From NCBI RefSeq assembly GCF_003122085.1, contig NZ_QEXV01000003.1:711998-775997 (forward strand): a DNA stretch of 64,000 nt, written 5' to 3'. This document shows positions 43,848 to 52,711 of this stretch, piece after piece. Every line of letters starts with the position of its first letter. Position 1 is the first letter of the stretch. Both the position numbers and the translations under genes were made by a program. This DNA is from Marinicauda salina. GTDB taxonomy: Bacteria; Pseudomonadota; Alphaproteobacteria; Caulobacterales; Maricaulaceae. Under the pieces are notes generated by a model. The model saw only the letters and a program-made list of their open reading frames with translations. It ran no database searches and had not been told where the DNA came from.

Positions 43848-44564
43848 TTACGCATCTCGGATTATCTCATTGGCGACCTCGCCAACCCAACGCCGTGCAC
43901 TGTCGATATTGCACCCGGCCATATCGTCCAGGTTTCGAGCGCCTTCGCCGTACAGACGCGCCTTTATCTCGCGCGCCTGGTCAGTCCGATTGCCGCGTAG
44001 GAGGAACTCAGGATCGTCGCGCACGGCCTCCCTTACCTTCGCTTTGAACGCATCCTGCGTGTTCGGTCGGTGAGCCGGCCTACGCTGCTCATCCATCTCC
44101 GACGCATCGCTAGGCGACACCTCAGCCGCATCGCCATTGCTGGCCGCGAGTGCTTCCTTCGAGGTGTCGGCCGGGATCACGCGAATATCAATGATGGTTT
44201 TGCCCAGGAGGTTTAAGCGCGACGCGTCGAAATCAACTTCGAAACCCGCCGCATCCTGATTGAAGAAGCTGTTCGGGATTTTGACGATTGGGCTGCTGAT
44301 CGCTTGGCTTATATCGCGCCCATAGGCGTCAAATTCGCCGCCTTCGATCCGGGTGAGGAATTCCTTTTTGAGATTAGCTTCGAGGCTGGCCAACATCTGC
44401 TCGCGTCTGACGATGTCATCTATCGTCTCTTTCGCCTTCGGTCGCTCATAGAGGCGAAGCGATCCGCGCCGGTCGAATCCCTCCAGCCCATAGTCCGCAA
44501 ATTCACGCCAAGCTGTCGCGAGCGGTTCGGCCTTCCCCCAAACTTCTTCTTCTCTCGCACTCAT
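43848..44564 (-). CDS. Hypothetical protein, casposon-borne
   Basis: This 238-aa soluble protein is not recognised. Visible parts: a charged N-terminal half with a possible coiled coil (DDIVRREQMLASLEANLKKEF, residues about 48-70), a central beta-like stretch (LGKTIIDIRVIPAD), a polar linker rich in Ala, Ser and Asp, and a C-terminal helical region (DAFKAKVREAVRDDPEFLLRGNRTDQAREIKARLYGEG). It is divergent from the cas1 fragment and lies upstream of the HTH-HNH-PolB operon on the same strand, about 100 nt away. No clear ribosome binding site precedes the ATG at 44564. Base composition is like the core genes rather than the AT-rich cargo. Confidence 0.65.
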   Translation of the reverse strand: MSAREEEVWGKAEPLATAWREFADYGLEGFDRRGSLRLYERPKAKETIDDIVRREQMLASLEANLKKEFLTRIEGGEFDAYGRDISQAISSPIVKIPNSFFNQDAAGFEVDFDASRLNLLGKTIIDIRVIPADTSKEALAASNGDAAEVSPSDASEMDEQRRPAHRPNTQDAFKAKVREAVRDDPEFLLRGNRTDQAREIKARLYGEGARNLDDMAGCNIDSARRWVGEVANEIIRDA

Positions 44565-44601
44565 AGGATGCTAAGATTTCCTCACGCGTACGGGGAAGGC
44601 G

Positions 44602-44838
44602 ATGGCGGAAGCGCAAACTTTTGACTGCGATCCGGATGCAGCGATCAACGGCGACGATTGGGCGTCGCGCTGCCGATATTGGCTTCACGTCCAGGAGGAA
44701 CCCATTCCCTGCCGAAAGCGGCGCGAACGTCAAGCGCACCCGCTCATCCTGACCGGCCAGGGCTATCCATTCGCGTCCATCGTAGCGCGCTCACGGTCGT
44801 ACTACTGGCACCCAGAAAACAGGGGAGTAGATTCATGA
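44602..44838 (+). pseudogene. Truncated duplicate of the cas1 5' end
   Basis: A 78-codon frame whose first part copies the Cas1 N-terminus: DDWASRCRYWL, RKRRERQAHPLILTGQG are shared with the intact protein. Nucleotide similarity runs from 44656-44798 against 45228-45371 and continues past a single-base deletion after GGCCAGGG, which shifts the frame and ends the protein early. So it is a decayed copy, not a separate gene. Its stop overlaps the ATG of the small membrane protein gene (ATGA). A ribosome binding site GGGGAAGG remains upstream, so a short peptide could still be made. Confidence 0.8.
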
Positions 44839-45032
44839 ATGACTCAGAGAAGTTAACGCGTATTATGGCATCGATAGCAGTTATCATAGTATTGGTTTCT
44901 ATTATAGCTATACCTATATATAGACATTTTAAGATAAAGCAGAACTGTGAAGAGTTTCAAGAAATTGTGTCAGAATATTCATCTGAGCTTGATGCCGATG
45001 CGTATGCAAATTTATCACGAAGCTGCAATTAA
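44835..45032 (+). CDS. Small single-pass membrane protein, casposon cargo
   Basis: A 65-aa protein with one hydrophobic helix (IMASIAVIIVLVSIIAIPIY, residues about 11-30), a basic stretch behind it and an acidic, Glu/Ser-rich tail with two cysteines. AGGGGAG lies 8-9 nt before the ATG. Strongly AT-rich, unlike its neighbours, and wedged between the broken and intact cas1 copies, so it was probably acquired or carried along with the duplication. Function unknown; a small toxin- or holin-like role is only a guess. Confidence 0.6.
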   Translation: MNDSEKLTRIMASIAVIIVLVSIIAIPIYRHFKIKQNCEEFQEIVSEYSSELDADAYANLSRSCN

Positions 45033-45185
45033 ATAAGGATAATGAAGCGAATGGCTTGTATTAATAAATAGAGGCGAGGTTGACTATTAATATATGCATA
45101 TAATGTATAACAAGACACTTGAGGTAGTGCATTTCTGATGCGGCGTGAGTTATGGGTACATGAGTCAACATTCAGTGGGGTCTAA
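45033..45185 (+). promoter_or_regulatory. AT-rich leader and putative promoter of cas1
   Basis: A 153-nt AT-rich gap upstream of cas1. It contains TTGACT at 45080-45085 and TATAAT at 45099-45104, but the spacer is only 13 nt; TATAAC at 45106-45111 gives 20 nt. So a promoter is likely here but its exact boxes are uncertain. No gene seen. Confidence 0.4.
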
Positions 45186-46259
45186 ATGATTGCTCAAACC
45201 TATGACGCACAGGACGCCACGTCCGATGATTGGGCGTCGCGTTGCCGATATTGGCTTCGCGTCCATGAGGAATCCATTCCCCGCCGAAAGCGGCGCGAAC
45301 GTCAAGCGCACCCGCTCATCCTGACCGGCCAGGGGCTTTCCATCCGCGTGCAGCGCGGCGCGCTCACGATCCGCGACGGCAATACGCACTACCCCGCCGA
45401 AATCCGCGAGCATCGCTTCTTCAAGGGCGCGCTCGACCGGCCTCCGCGCATCGTCGTCGTGGACGGCTCCGGTGAGATCACCCTCGACGCGATCGATTGG
45501 CTCGCCGAACAGGACATACCGCTCATTCGTCTGCGCTGGGATGGCCGCGCGATCTCGGTCGTCGGCGAGCCCGCTTACGCCGCCGATCCCGACAAGGCAG
45601 CTTGGCAGACCGCCGCGCGCACCAATGAAGCCGAACGCGTCGCCTTCGGCATGCCCCTTATCCGCGACAAGATCGAAGCCACGCTCGAAAACCTCGCCGA
45701 TCACATGCCGCCGAGCGAGGCGAGAAACCGCGCCGCGCGCACAGCTGAAGCCGCGCTCAAAGCCCTTGACGATGCCCCGCCGCGCACCGTGTTCGATCTC
45801 ATCGGGATAGAGGGCAAGGCCGCGAAGGCGTATTTCCGCGCTTGGGCGGAAACGCCGATCCGCTGGAAAGGCCTCAAACAGCATCCCGTGCCGGAGGATT
45901 GGCTGACCTACGCCTCGCGCTCCGCGCTGCGCGCCAAGAAAGTCCCGAGCAATCGCCGCGCGACGCACCCGGTCAACGCCATGCTCAATTACGCATACGG
46001 CATCCTCGAAGCGCGCACGCGCCTCCAGGTGATCGCCGAGGGCTATGATCCGACGCGTGGGATCGTTCATGGCGACAAGACCGATCCCGATCGGGAAACC
46101 CTCGTGTTCGATCTCATGGAGCCCGGCCGTCCGCTCGCGGAGCGGCGCGTACTCACGCTCCTGCGCGAGCACATCTTCCATCCGGCGGATTTCGTGGTGA
46201 CGGAAAAGGGGACGTGTAGGGTGGCGGCCGAAATAACACGAAATATATTACTTGAATAG
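45186..46259 (+). CDS. cas1: Stand-alone Cas1 integrase (casposase)
   Basis: A 357-aa Cas1-fold protein. The N-terminal beta domain begins at HPLILTGQGLSIRVQRGALTI. The catalytic helical domain shows IEGKAAKAYFRAW (Glu209), THPVNAMLNYAYGILEARTRL, GIVHGDKTD (His295) and VFDLMEPGRP (Asp309, Glu312), the full Cas1 metal-site set. In casposons Cas1 integrates the element ends into the target and duplicates about 15 bp, which agrees with the repeat seen at the borders. Unlike many casposases there is no obvious C-terminal HTH. An extra N-terminal segment of about 45 residues precedes the beta domain. It lies near the right inverted repeat. Confidence 0.93.
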   Translation: MIAQTYDAQDATSDDWASRCRYWLRVHEESIPRRKRRERQAHPLILTGQGLSIRVQRGALTIRDGNTHYPAEIREHRFFKGALDRPPRIVVVDGSGEITLDAIDWLAEQDIPLIRLRWDGRAISVVGEPAYAADPDKAAWQTAARTNEAERVAFGMPLIRDKIEATLENLADHMPPSEARNRAARTAEAALKALDDAPPRTVFDLIGIEGKAAKAYFRAWAETPIRWKGLKQHPVPEDWLTYASRSALRAKKVPSNRRATHPVNAMLNYAYGILEARTRLQVIAEGYDPTRGIVHGDKTDPDRETLVFDLMEPGRPLAERRVLTLLREHIFHPADFVVTEKGTCRVAAEITRNILLE

Positions 46260-46277
46260 TATTGCATAGATAGAAAA

Positions 46278-47147
46278 ATGGCGGATAAAAGAACACCAAA
46301 AGACAAAAGCGATTTAGCATTAAGGTCCGCCTCAGTCGGTAGTATATTCTGGGTATTAAAAATTATTACTTTTGTCGTGAGCTCACTATCGATCGTGATG
46401 CTGATACGACTTGGTTTTGAAGTTGGGCATATTTCTGCGCCACTTTTAATTATCCTGCAGTACTATGAGCGTTTTGTTGACCAGCTTTTTGGGTGGGCTG
46501 ACCCAATTTTACAAAACATAATAAGTATTATAGGCGCATTTATTAAAGTTGATATAACGCTATATGAGCATTGGAAGCATGTGTTGGTTGTTTTATTGCT
46601 TTATATGGCAGCAGTATTTCGTGTTAAGTTAATTCAGTCCGAAAACATACTGGTTATTGAAATTACAAGCTATGCAATTGGTGCGGTCATAGCGTTGGTC
46701 GCTAGCGTAATTGTAAGCTTAAGGCCATTGGATAATAATAGTGTACTTTTCAATATATTATTTGCGATAGTGCCAATTTCGGCTTATTGGGTAAATCGCC
46801 CTGCTAGGCTGCTTTTTCGCGGCGATGTTTTGAATGCGTTTAAGCGATTTAATCTGGCGGCTAAACGGATTCTAATTTCATTAGTGATCACTACAGCATT
46901 TGTAATCATTGTTAATCGTTATGATTGGCTACGGGAAGTCGCTCATCTGGGCATGTTAGCGTTAGCGCTATTCATCATATTCGAAGCATTTCGGCTAGTT
47001 TTCACGGGATGGTTAAGCGCAAAATTTGCAGGAAAAGGGTTTATAGATCAGCACACTACACAAATTGGACTTGCTATGATGGGTGCTTTTTTCGGGGCTG
47101 CCATATTCTTTGTATGTAATGCGGGATTGCGGCTTATTGGCCTTTAA
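46278..47147 (+). CDS. Multi-pass membrane protein, casposon cargo
   Basis: A 289-aa protein with about seven hydrophobic segments (first near residues 25-45, last near 268-286) and a hydrophilic, Lys/Asp-rich N-terminus. The family is not recognised. It is strongly AT-rich compared with cas1 just upstream (gap 18 nt), suggesting separate acquisition as cargo. In a defence context a membrane effector is possible but nothing in the sequence proves it. The right inverted repeat begins 32 nt after its stop. Confidence 0.7.
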   Translation: MADKRTPKDKSDLALRSASVGSIFWVLKIITFVVSSLSIVMLIRLGFEVGHISAPLLIILQYYERFVDQLFGWADPILQNIISIIGAFIKVDITLYEHWKHVLVVLLLYMAAVFRVKLIQSENILVIEITSYAIGAVIALVASVIVSLRPLDNNSVLFNILFAIVPISAYWVNRPARLLFRGDVLNAFKRFNLAAKRILISLVITTAFVIIVNRYDWLREVAHLGMLALALFIIFEAFRLVFTGWLSAKFAGKGFIDQHTTQIGLAMMGAFFGAAIFFVCNAGLRLIGL

Positions 47148-47179
47148 CAGTTGTTCGCAGAGGGTCGTGGGCACACACA

Positions 47180-47208
47180 TAATTTTCGGCGGAGTTATCT
47201 ATACCCCC
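47180..47208 (-). repeat. Right terminal inverted repeat of the casposon
   Basis: Read on the minus strand it begins GGGGGTATAGATAA and ends GAAAATTA, matching the left end at 23 of 29 positions. The five terminal Cs on the plus strand also pair with downstream Gs to extend the hairpin formed by the target repeat. Confidence 0.85.
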
Positions 47209-47230
47209 TCCCCTCTCGGAGGGGAGGGGG
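47204..47230. other. 12-bp GC hairpin at the right casposon junction
   Basis: CCCCCTCCCCTC and GAGGGGAGGGGG pair perfectly around a TCG loop. The hairpin spans the element tip, the target duplication and native flank. In the empty site a shorter form (CTCCCCTC/GAGGGGAG) would sit downstream of the EAL gene, where it could serve as a terminator-like structure. Confidence 0.6.
47209..47223. repeat. Right target-site duplication of the casposon
   Basis: TCCCCTCTCGGAGGG in the same orientation as 35932-35946 with no mismatch. It is followed by native sequence leading to the convergent EAL-domain gene. Confidence 0.85.
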
Positions 47231-47268
47231 GTCGGCGAGCGCGGAGCCTTCGCATGATCGCGTCCGCC

Positions 47269-48504
47269 TTACCCCGCCTTGCGCTCGGGCGCGCCGGCCT
47301 CGGCGATGACCTCCTCGCGCACCGGGCGCGGCGCGCCGAACAGATAGCCCTGGGCGTAGGCGACATCGAGATCGAGCACCTCGACGACGGTCGGCTCGGT
47401 CTCGATCTTTTCCGCCACCAGGTCGACGCCGTGGCGGGCGAACAGCCCGGCGATGTCCTCGGCCCGGATCGCGCCGGGCTCGCGGCCGGCGATCCCCTCC
47501 GCGCCGTGGGCGGCCTGGATGAGCCGGCCGGCCTCGATCTTGGCGAAGCGCACGCCGGCGCGCTGCATCTCGGCGAGATCGACGTTGAGATCCTCGACCT
47601 GGTCGATGGAGAAGCGGAAGCCGTAATCGGCCAGCCGGGCCATGTTGCGCGCCGCCGTCGCGGAACGCTCCAGGAAGGCGGCCTGCGGGATCTCGAAGAT
47701 CAGCGAGCCGGCGAGATCGCTGTTGGAGCGCATGAACTCGAGAAAGTCGGGGAAGAAGCGCTCGTCGGCGAAGGATCTTAGCGAGATGTTGCAGAACACG
47801 CCCGTGCGCCGGTCGGACTTGGTCAGGCGGCGCACGATCTGCACGCAGCGGAACAGCAGGAGATTGTCGACCTCGCCGATGAGGCCCGCCTCCTCGGCCG
47901 CCGACAGGAAGGCCGCCGGCGTGATGACCTCGCCGTCGGCGTCGCGCAGCCGCGAGAAGCCCTCGTAGAAATAGGTGCGGCGCTGGGGCAGGCCGACGAC
48001 CGGCTGGAGATAGAGATCGACCCGGTTGGCGTCGAGCGCCTCGCGGATCAGCGCGGCGCTGACCGCCTCGGTCTCGGCGGGACGCTGCGCCGGCGCGGCG
48101 CCGGCCGACTCCAGGCGCGCCAGCAGCTCCGAGATCAGGCGGTCCTCCGGCCGGGCGGCGTTCGCCGAAGGCGGCGCGGCGGCGGCGGGCGTGACCGGCG
48201 CGCCGGACGGGGCGGCGGCGGCGGACTGCTCGGACAGCGCGTCGATGCGCTCCTGGGCGGCCTCGAGCTCCTCGAGCATGGACAGGTTGGAGCTCTTGAG
48301 CTGGTCGATCTCGTCGCGGAACAGCCGGCGCTCCTCGGCGCGCGCGGCCGCGGCGTGGGCCTGGCCGGCGATCAGGAACACGACCGCGCCCATCAGCCAG
48401 GCCAGCTCCGAACCCATCAGCCCGAAGCGCTCGAAGGCCAGCGCGGCGACCACGGCCACCAGCGCGTAGGTGATCACGACCATGACGTCGGCGGCGCGAG
48501 GCAT
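47269..48504 (-). CDS. TipF-like membrane-anchored degenerate EAL domain protein
   Basis: This 411-aa protein has two N-terminal transmembrane helices (residues about 7-25 and 31-50), a coiled coil (ARAEERRLFRDEIDQLKSS region to about 95), a low-complexity linker and a C-terminal EAL domain from about 150. The EAL signature is YEGFSRL, and the usual DDFG is replaced by IDQVED, so phosphodiesterase activity is doubtful, though Asn (CNISLRSF), Glu (FEIPQAAF) and EKIET remain. This layout matches Caulobacter TipF, a c-di-GMP-binding flagellar positioning factor. Its 3' end faces the casposon. Confidence 0.82.
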   Translation of the reverse strand: MPRAADVMVVITYALVAVVAALAFERFGLMGSELAWLMGAVVFLIAGQAHAAAARAEERRLFRDEIDQLKSSNLSMLEELEAAQERIDALSEQSAAAAPSGAPVTPAAAAPPSANAARPEDRLISELLARLESAGAAPAQRPAETEAVSAALIREALDANRVDLYLQPVVGLPQRRTYFYEGFSRLRDADGEVITPAAFLSAAEEAGLIGEVDNLLLFRCVQIVRRLTKSDRRTGVFCNISLRSFADERFFPDFLEFMRSNSDLAGSLIFEIPQAAFLERSATAARNMARLADYGFRFSIDQVEDLNVDLAEMQRAGVRFAKIEAGRLIQAAHGAEGIAGREPGAIRAEDIAGLFARHGVDLVAEKIETEPTVVEVLDLDVAYAQGYLFGAPRPVREEVIAEAGAPERKAG

Positions 48505-48677
48505 TGCGCGTGTCTCCCCCGGATGCGGTGCGGCCGCGGCGAATCGCGGCGCGTCTCGGCCGATCCTAGGGTGCGTTAATACGTGTTGTCAGAGCGTTAA
48601 CGCGCCGGACCGCGCGCGACGCGAAGGAATCGCGTCGCACCCGGAGCGCATCCGCCGCCCGGAAGGGCGGCCGGCGG

Positions 48678-49472
48678 CTATTCGGCCGCCGTGTCGGACG
48701 AGGCGCCGCTGCGCTCCCGCGCCCCGCCGGAGGACCCGCCGCCGAACGGAAATTTCACGAACGGGATGAGCATCGGCACGCGCTGCTGGTAATCGCGGTA
48801 GCGCCCGCCCAGATAGCCGATCAGGTCGCGCTCCTCGAACTGAAGCGCGACGAGGATGTAGGCGGTGGTCACGACGGCGAAGAGCAGGTGACCCACGCTC
48901 ATCACGGGCGTCGCCCAGAAGGCGATGATGAAGCCCAGCATCAGCGGATGGCGCACCAGCTTGTAGAGAAGATTTTCCTTGAATCCCGGCGGCTCGAACG
49001 ACCGGCCGCGGAAGAAGTCGAACACCTGGCGCAGCCCGAACAGCTCGAAATGATCGATCGCATAGCTGTTGATGAGCACGACGCCCCAGCCGAGGAAGAA
49101 CAGGGCCGTCAGCGCCATCGCGGCGACGCCCTCGACCTGCCAGACCACGCCGGGCATCGGCCGCCACAGCCAGAACAGCAGGGCGAGCACGAGACTCGAC
49201 AGCAACACGTAGGTGCTGCGCTCCATCGAGGGCGGCACGATGCGCGTCCACCAGCGCTTGAAGCCGGGCCGGGCCATGACGCTGTGCTGGATGGCGAACA
49301 GGCTCATCAGCGCAAGATTGACGACGAGCGAGATCGTGAAGGGCGCCGTCGCGCCGCTGTCGATCGATTTCGGCACGACATAGTTTCCGACGAAACCGAT
49401 CGCATAGAGGAATGTGACGAAGAAGAGCGCGTAGGCGATGACGCCGTAGATCAGGACGGCCAGACGCGTCAT
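48678..49472 (-). CDS. mddA: Methanethiol S-methyltransferase (MddA-like, NnrU/ICMT-type membrane protein)
   Basis: This 264-aa integral membrane methyltransferase has about five to six transmembrane segments, the segment FAIQHSVMARPGFKRWW and the C-terminal VRHPLMLGFIIAFWATPVMSVGHLLFA and QFEERDLIGYLGGRYRDYQQRVPMLIPF, which bind S-adenosylmethionine in the isoprenylcysteine methyltransferase-like superfamily and match MddA closely. MddA turns methanethiol into dimethylsulfide. The ATG at 49472 follows GGGAGG; the upstream extension of the frame is discarded. The C-terminal tail is Gly/Ser-rich and disordered. Confidence 0.85.
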   Translation of the reverse strand: MTRLAVLIYGVIAYALFFVTFLYAIGFVGNYVVPKSIDSGATAPFTISLVVNLALMSLFAIQHSVMARPGFKRWWTRIVPPSMERSTYVLLSSLVLALLFWLWRPMPGVVWQVEGVAAMALTALFFLGWGVVLINSYAIDHFELFGLRQVFDFFRGRSFEPPGFKENLLYKLVRHPLMLGFIIAFWATPVMSVGHLLFAVVTTAYILVALQFEERDLIGYLGGRYRDYQQRVPMLIPFVKFPFGGGSSGGARERSGASSDTAAE

Positions 49473-49563
49473 GACAGGAACCTCCCGGCGAGTCGCCGAT
49501 GGTGAGTCGATCATGCGCATGTATATATTATTTGCCGCTTCCCCGCGAGCCCGCTGAAAAAGA

Positions 49564-49594
49564 AAGGGCGCGCTCCGCAATGGAGCGCGCCCTT
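49564..49594 (-). terminator. Rho-independent terminator of the OmpA-family gene
   Basis: A perfect 13-bp stem AAGGGCGCGCTCC/GGAGCGCGCCCTT with loop GCAAT, followed on the minus strand by TTTCTTTTTC. It lies 23 nt past the stop of the gene ending at 49618. Confidence 0.9.
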
Positions 49595-49617
49595 CCCGAC
49601 CGGATTGCGCCGTCGCC

Positions 49618-50274
49618 CTAGGAACCGGTGTGCGGCGCGATCGTGATCTCGACCCGGCGATTGGCCGCCCGGCCCTCGTCGGTCTCGTTGCTCGCGATCG
49701 GGGCGCGCTCGCCCATGCCGGCGACATAGAGCCGGTCGCGCAGCACGCCGCGCGCGATCAGCTCGGCGGCCACCGAGGACGCCCGCCGCTCGGAGAGCTG
49801 CTGGTTGTATTCGGCCGGACCGCGGCTGTCGGCGTGGCCGACGACGTCGACATAGGTCGCGGGATAGGTCTGGAGCACGTCGGCGACGTCGGTGAGCACC
49901 GGGCCGAAGCGCGGCGCGAGCTGCGCGGAATCGGTGGCGAAGGTGACGTCGCCCGGCATGAGCAGAACGAGCTCGTCGCCGACCCGGCGCACGGTCACGC
50001 CGGAGCCGCGCAGGCGCTGGCGGAACTCCGCTTCCTGGCGATCCATGTAATTGCCGACCGCGCCGCCCGCGAGCGCGCCGACGCCGGCGCCGATCAGCGC
50101 GTTGCGACGGTCGTCGCCGCCGGCGAGCGTGCCCAGCAGGGCGCCCGCCGCCGCGCCGGCGAGGACGCCCGTGCCGGTGCGGTTCTGCGTGACGTTGCCG
50201 TACTGGTCCGTCGTGGTGCAGGCCGTCGTCAGGCCGAGCGCCATGCCGGCGGCGATGATCGAACGAATTCTCAT
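49618..50274 (-). CDS. OmpA family protein with glycine-zipper domain
   Basis: This 218-aa protein has a signal peptide that may end in a lipobox-like Cys (GLTTAC, residue about 19). A glycine-zipper hydrophobic segment follows (GVLAGAAAGALLGTLAGG, and GAGVGALAGGAVGNYMDRQE). The C-terminal OmpA-like peptidoglycan-binding domain contains VDVVGHADSRGPAEYNQQLSERRASSV and GERAPIASNETDEGRAANRRVEI. It anchors the envelope to peptidoglycan. GGAGG precedes the ATG at 50274. A strong terminator follows. Confidence 0.9.
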   Translation of the reverse strand: MRIRSIIAAGMALGLTTACTTTDQYGNVTQNRTGTGVLAGAAAGALLGTLAGGDDRRNALIGAGVGALAGGAVGNYMDRQEAEFRQRLRGSGVTVRRVGDELVLLMPGDVTFATDSAQLAPRFGPVLTDVADVLQTYPATYVDVVGHADSRGPAEYNQQLSERRASSVAAELIARGVLRDRLYVAGMGERAPIASNETDEGRAANRRVEITIAPHTGS

Positions 50275-50472
50275 TGGGGCGAACCTCCGTGGCCGCGATG
50301 ATCTGGTTGAGAGCGCAAGCTTACCCGCTCCCCGCGCCCTACGCCATCCATGTACGCGACAGCCCGGTGAATAGCTCCTGAACGGATCGATCTTTTTCAC
50401 GCCGCAATTTTTCGCGCTGGCGCAGGCGCGCGCCTCTTGACGGGGTCGGCCCCGCCTCCTACCTCCGCGCTG

Positions 50473-50499
50473 TTAGCAGCCGGGGCGTTGGAGTGCTAA
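50473..50499. promoter_or_regulatory. CIRCE element (HrcA operator) of groESL
   Basis: TTAGCAGCC-N9-GAGTGCTAA against the CIRCE consensus TTAGCACTC-N9-GAGTGCTAA: the right arm is perfect, the left arm has two mismatches. It lies 67 nt before the groES ATG, so heat-shock repression by HrcA is expected. Confidence 0.88.
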
Positions 50500-50565
50500 C
50501 GCCCGCGGCGGCGAAAATCGACAACCCGAACCGAGCCTCGAGCTCAATTGATGGAGTCAGATGCG

Positions 50566-50877
50566 ATGAGCTTTCGTCCTCTGCATGACCGCGTCCTCGT
50601 CCGGCGCGTCGAGGAAGAAGAAACGACCAAGGGCGGGATCATCATTCCCGACACGGCCAAGGAGAAGCCCCAGGAAGGCGAGATCGTCGCCGTGGGCGGC
50701 GGCGCCATCAAGGAAGACGGGGGCGTGCGCCCGCTCGACCTGAAGCCCGGCGAGCGCGTCCTGTTCGGCAAGTGGTCGGGCACCGAGGTCACGATCGACG
50801 GCGAGGAGCTCCTGATCATGAAGGAGTCCGACATCCTCGGCGTGATCGAGGGCTCGAAGGCCGCCAAGGCCGCGTAA
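50566..50877 (+). CDS. groES: Co-chaperonin GroES
   Basis: A 103-aa Gro[29 protein letters not shown] with the mobile loop (residues about 17-32), and [22 protein letters not shown] at the C-terminus. It forms the heptameric lid of the GroEL chamber. The ATG at 50566 has GGAG 9 nt upstream; the earlier in-frame TTG and ATG would add residues not found in GroES. It is 51 nt ahead of groEL and under the CIRCE element. Confidence 0.97.
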   Translation: MSFRPLHDRVLVRRVEEEETTKGGIIIPDTAKEKPQEGEIVAVGGGAIKEDGGVRPLDLKPGERVLFGKWSGTEVTIDGEELLIMKESDILGVIEGSKAAKAA

Positions 50878-50910
50878 CGCACCACTGAACGTTCAGTGCA
50901 ACAAGTTTGA

Positions 50911-52563
<1,653 letters not shown>

Positions 52564-52592
52564 GTCCAGCCTCCATCGACGGAGACCATCGG

Positions 52593-52625
52593 AAGGGCGG
52601 CCCTCGGGCCGCCCTTCTTCTTTCG
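52593..52625 (+). terminator. Rho-independent terminator of groESL
   Basis: 10-bp stem AAGGGCGGCC/GGCCGCCCTT with a CTCG loop, followed by TTCTTCTTTC on the plus strand, 30 nt past the groEL stop. Confidence 0.9.
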
Positions 52626-52711
52626 GGGACATGACGAAGATTTAACGCCGGGGTCGGCGCGTCGTAATGCGCGCTGCGGCTTCATGGCGGCGAGATCCTG
52701 GAGGACGCCCC

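Larger units (their letters stand above)
35947..47208. mobile_element. Casposon (Cas1-family transposon) with defence-like cargo
   Basis: An 11,262-bp element bounded by 29-nt imperfect terminal inverted repeats (35947-35975 and 47180-47208, 23 of 29 matching when one is inverted) and a 15-nt direct repeat. Core genes: stand-alone Cas1 near the right end, family B DNA polymerase, HNH nuclease and HTH protein. Cargo: Mrr-like/STAND ATPase, two membrane proteins, an unknown protein and a truncated cas1 copy. There is no CRISPR array and no cas2 or other effector. Casposons are best known from archaea, with fewer bacterial cases; Cas1 acts as the integrase. Composition is visibly AT-richer than the chromosome, most of all at 37.9-38.4, 44.8-45.2 and 46.2-47.2 kb. 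Confidence 0.9.

Noticed and set aside
45080..45104. Consensus sigma-70 promoter TTGACT/TATAAT before cas1
   Set aside because: The boxes are separated by only 13 nt, so I keep it as a promoter region without claiming exact boxes.
35932..47223. A CRISPR-Cas locus suggested by cas1
   Set aside because: No repeat-spacer array, no cas2 and no effector genes; the bordering repeats, PolB and HNH fit a casposon instead.
47204..47230. Hairpin at the casposon right end as a rho-independent terminator of the membrane protein gene
   Set aside because: Neither strand shows a T-run after the stem; the structure is better explained by the duplicated target palindrome.
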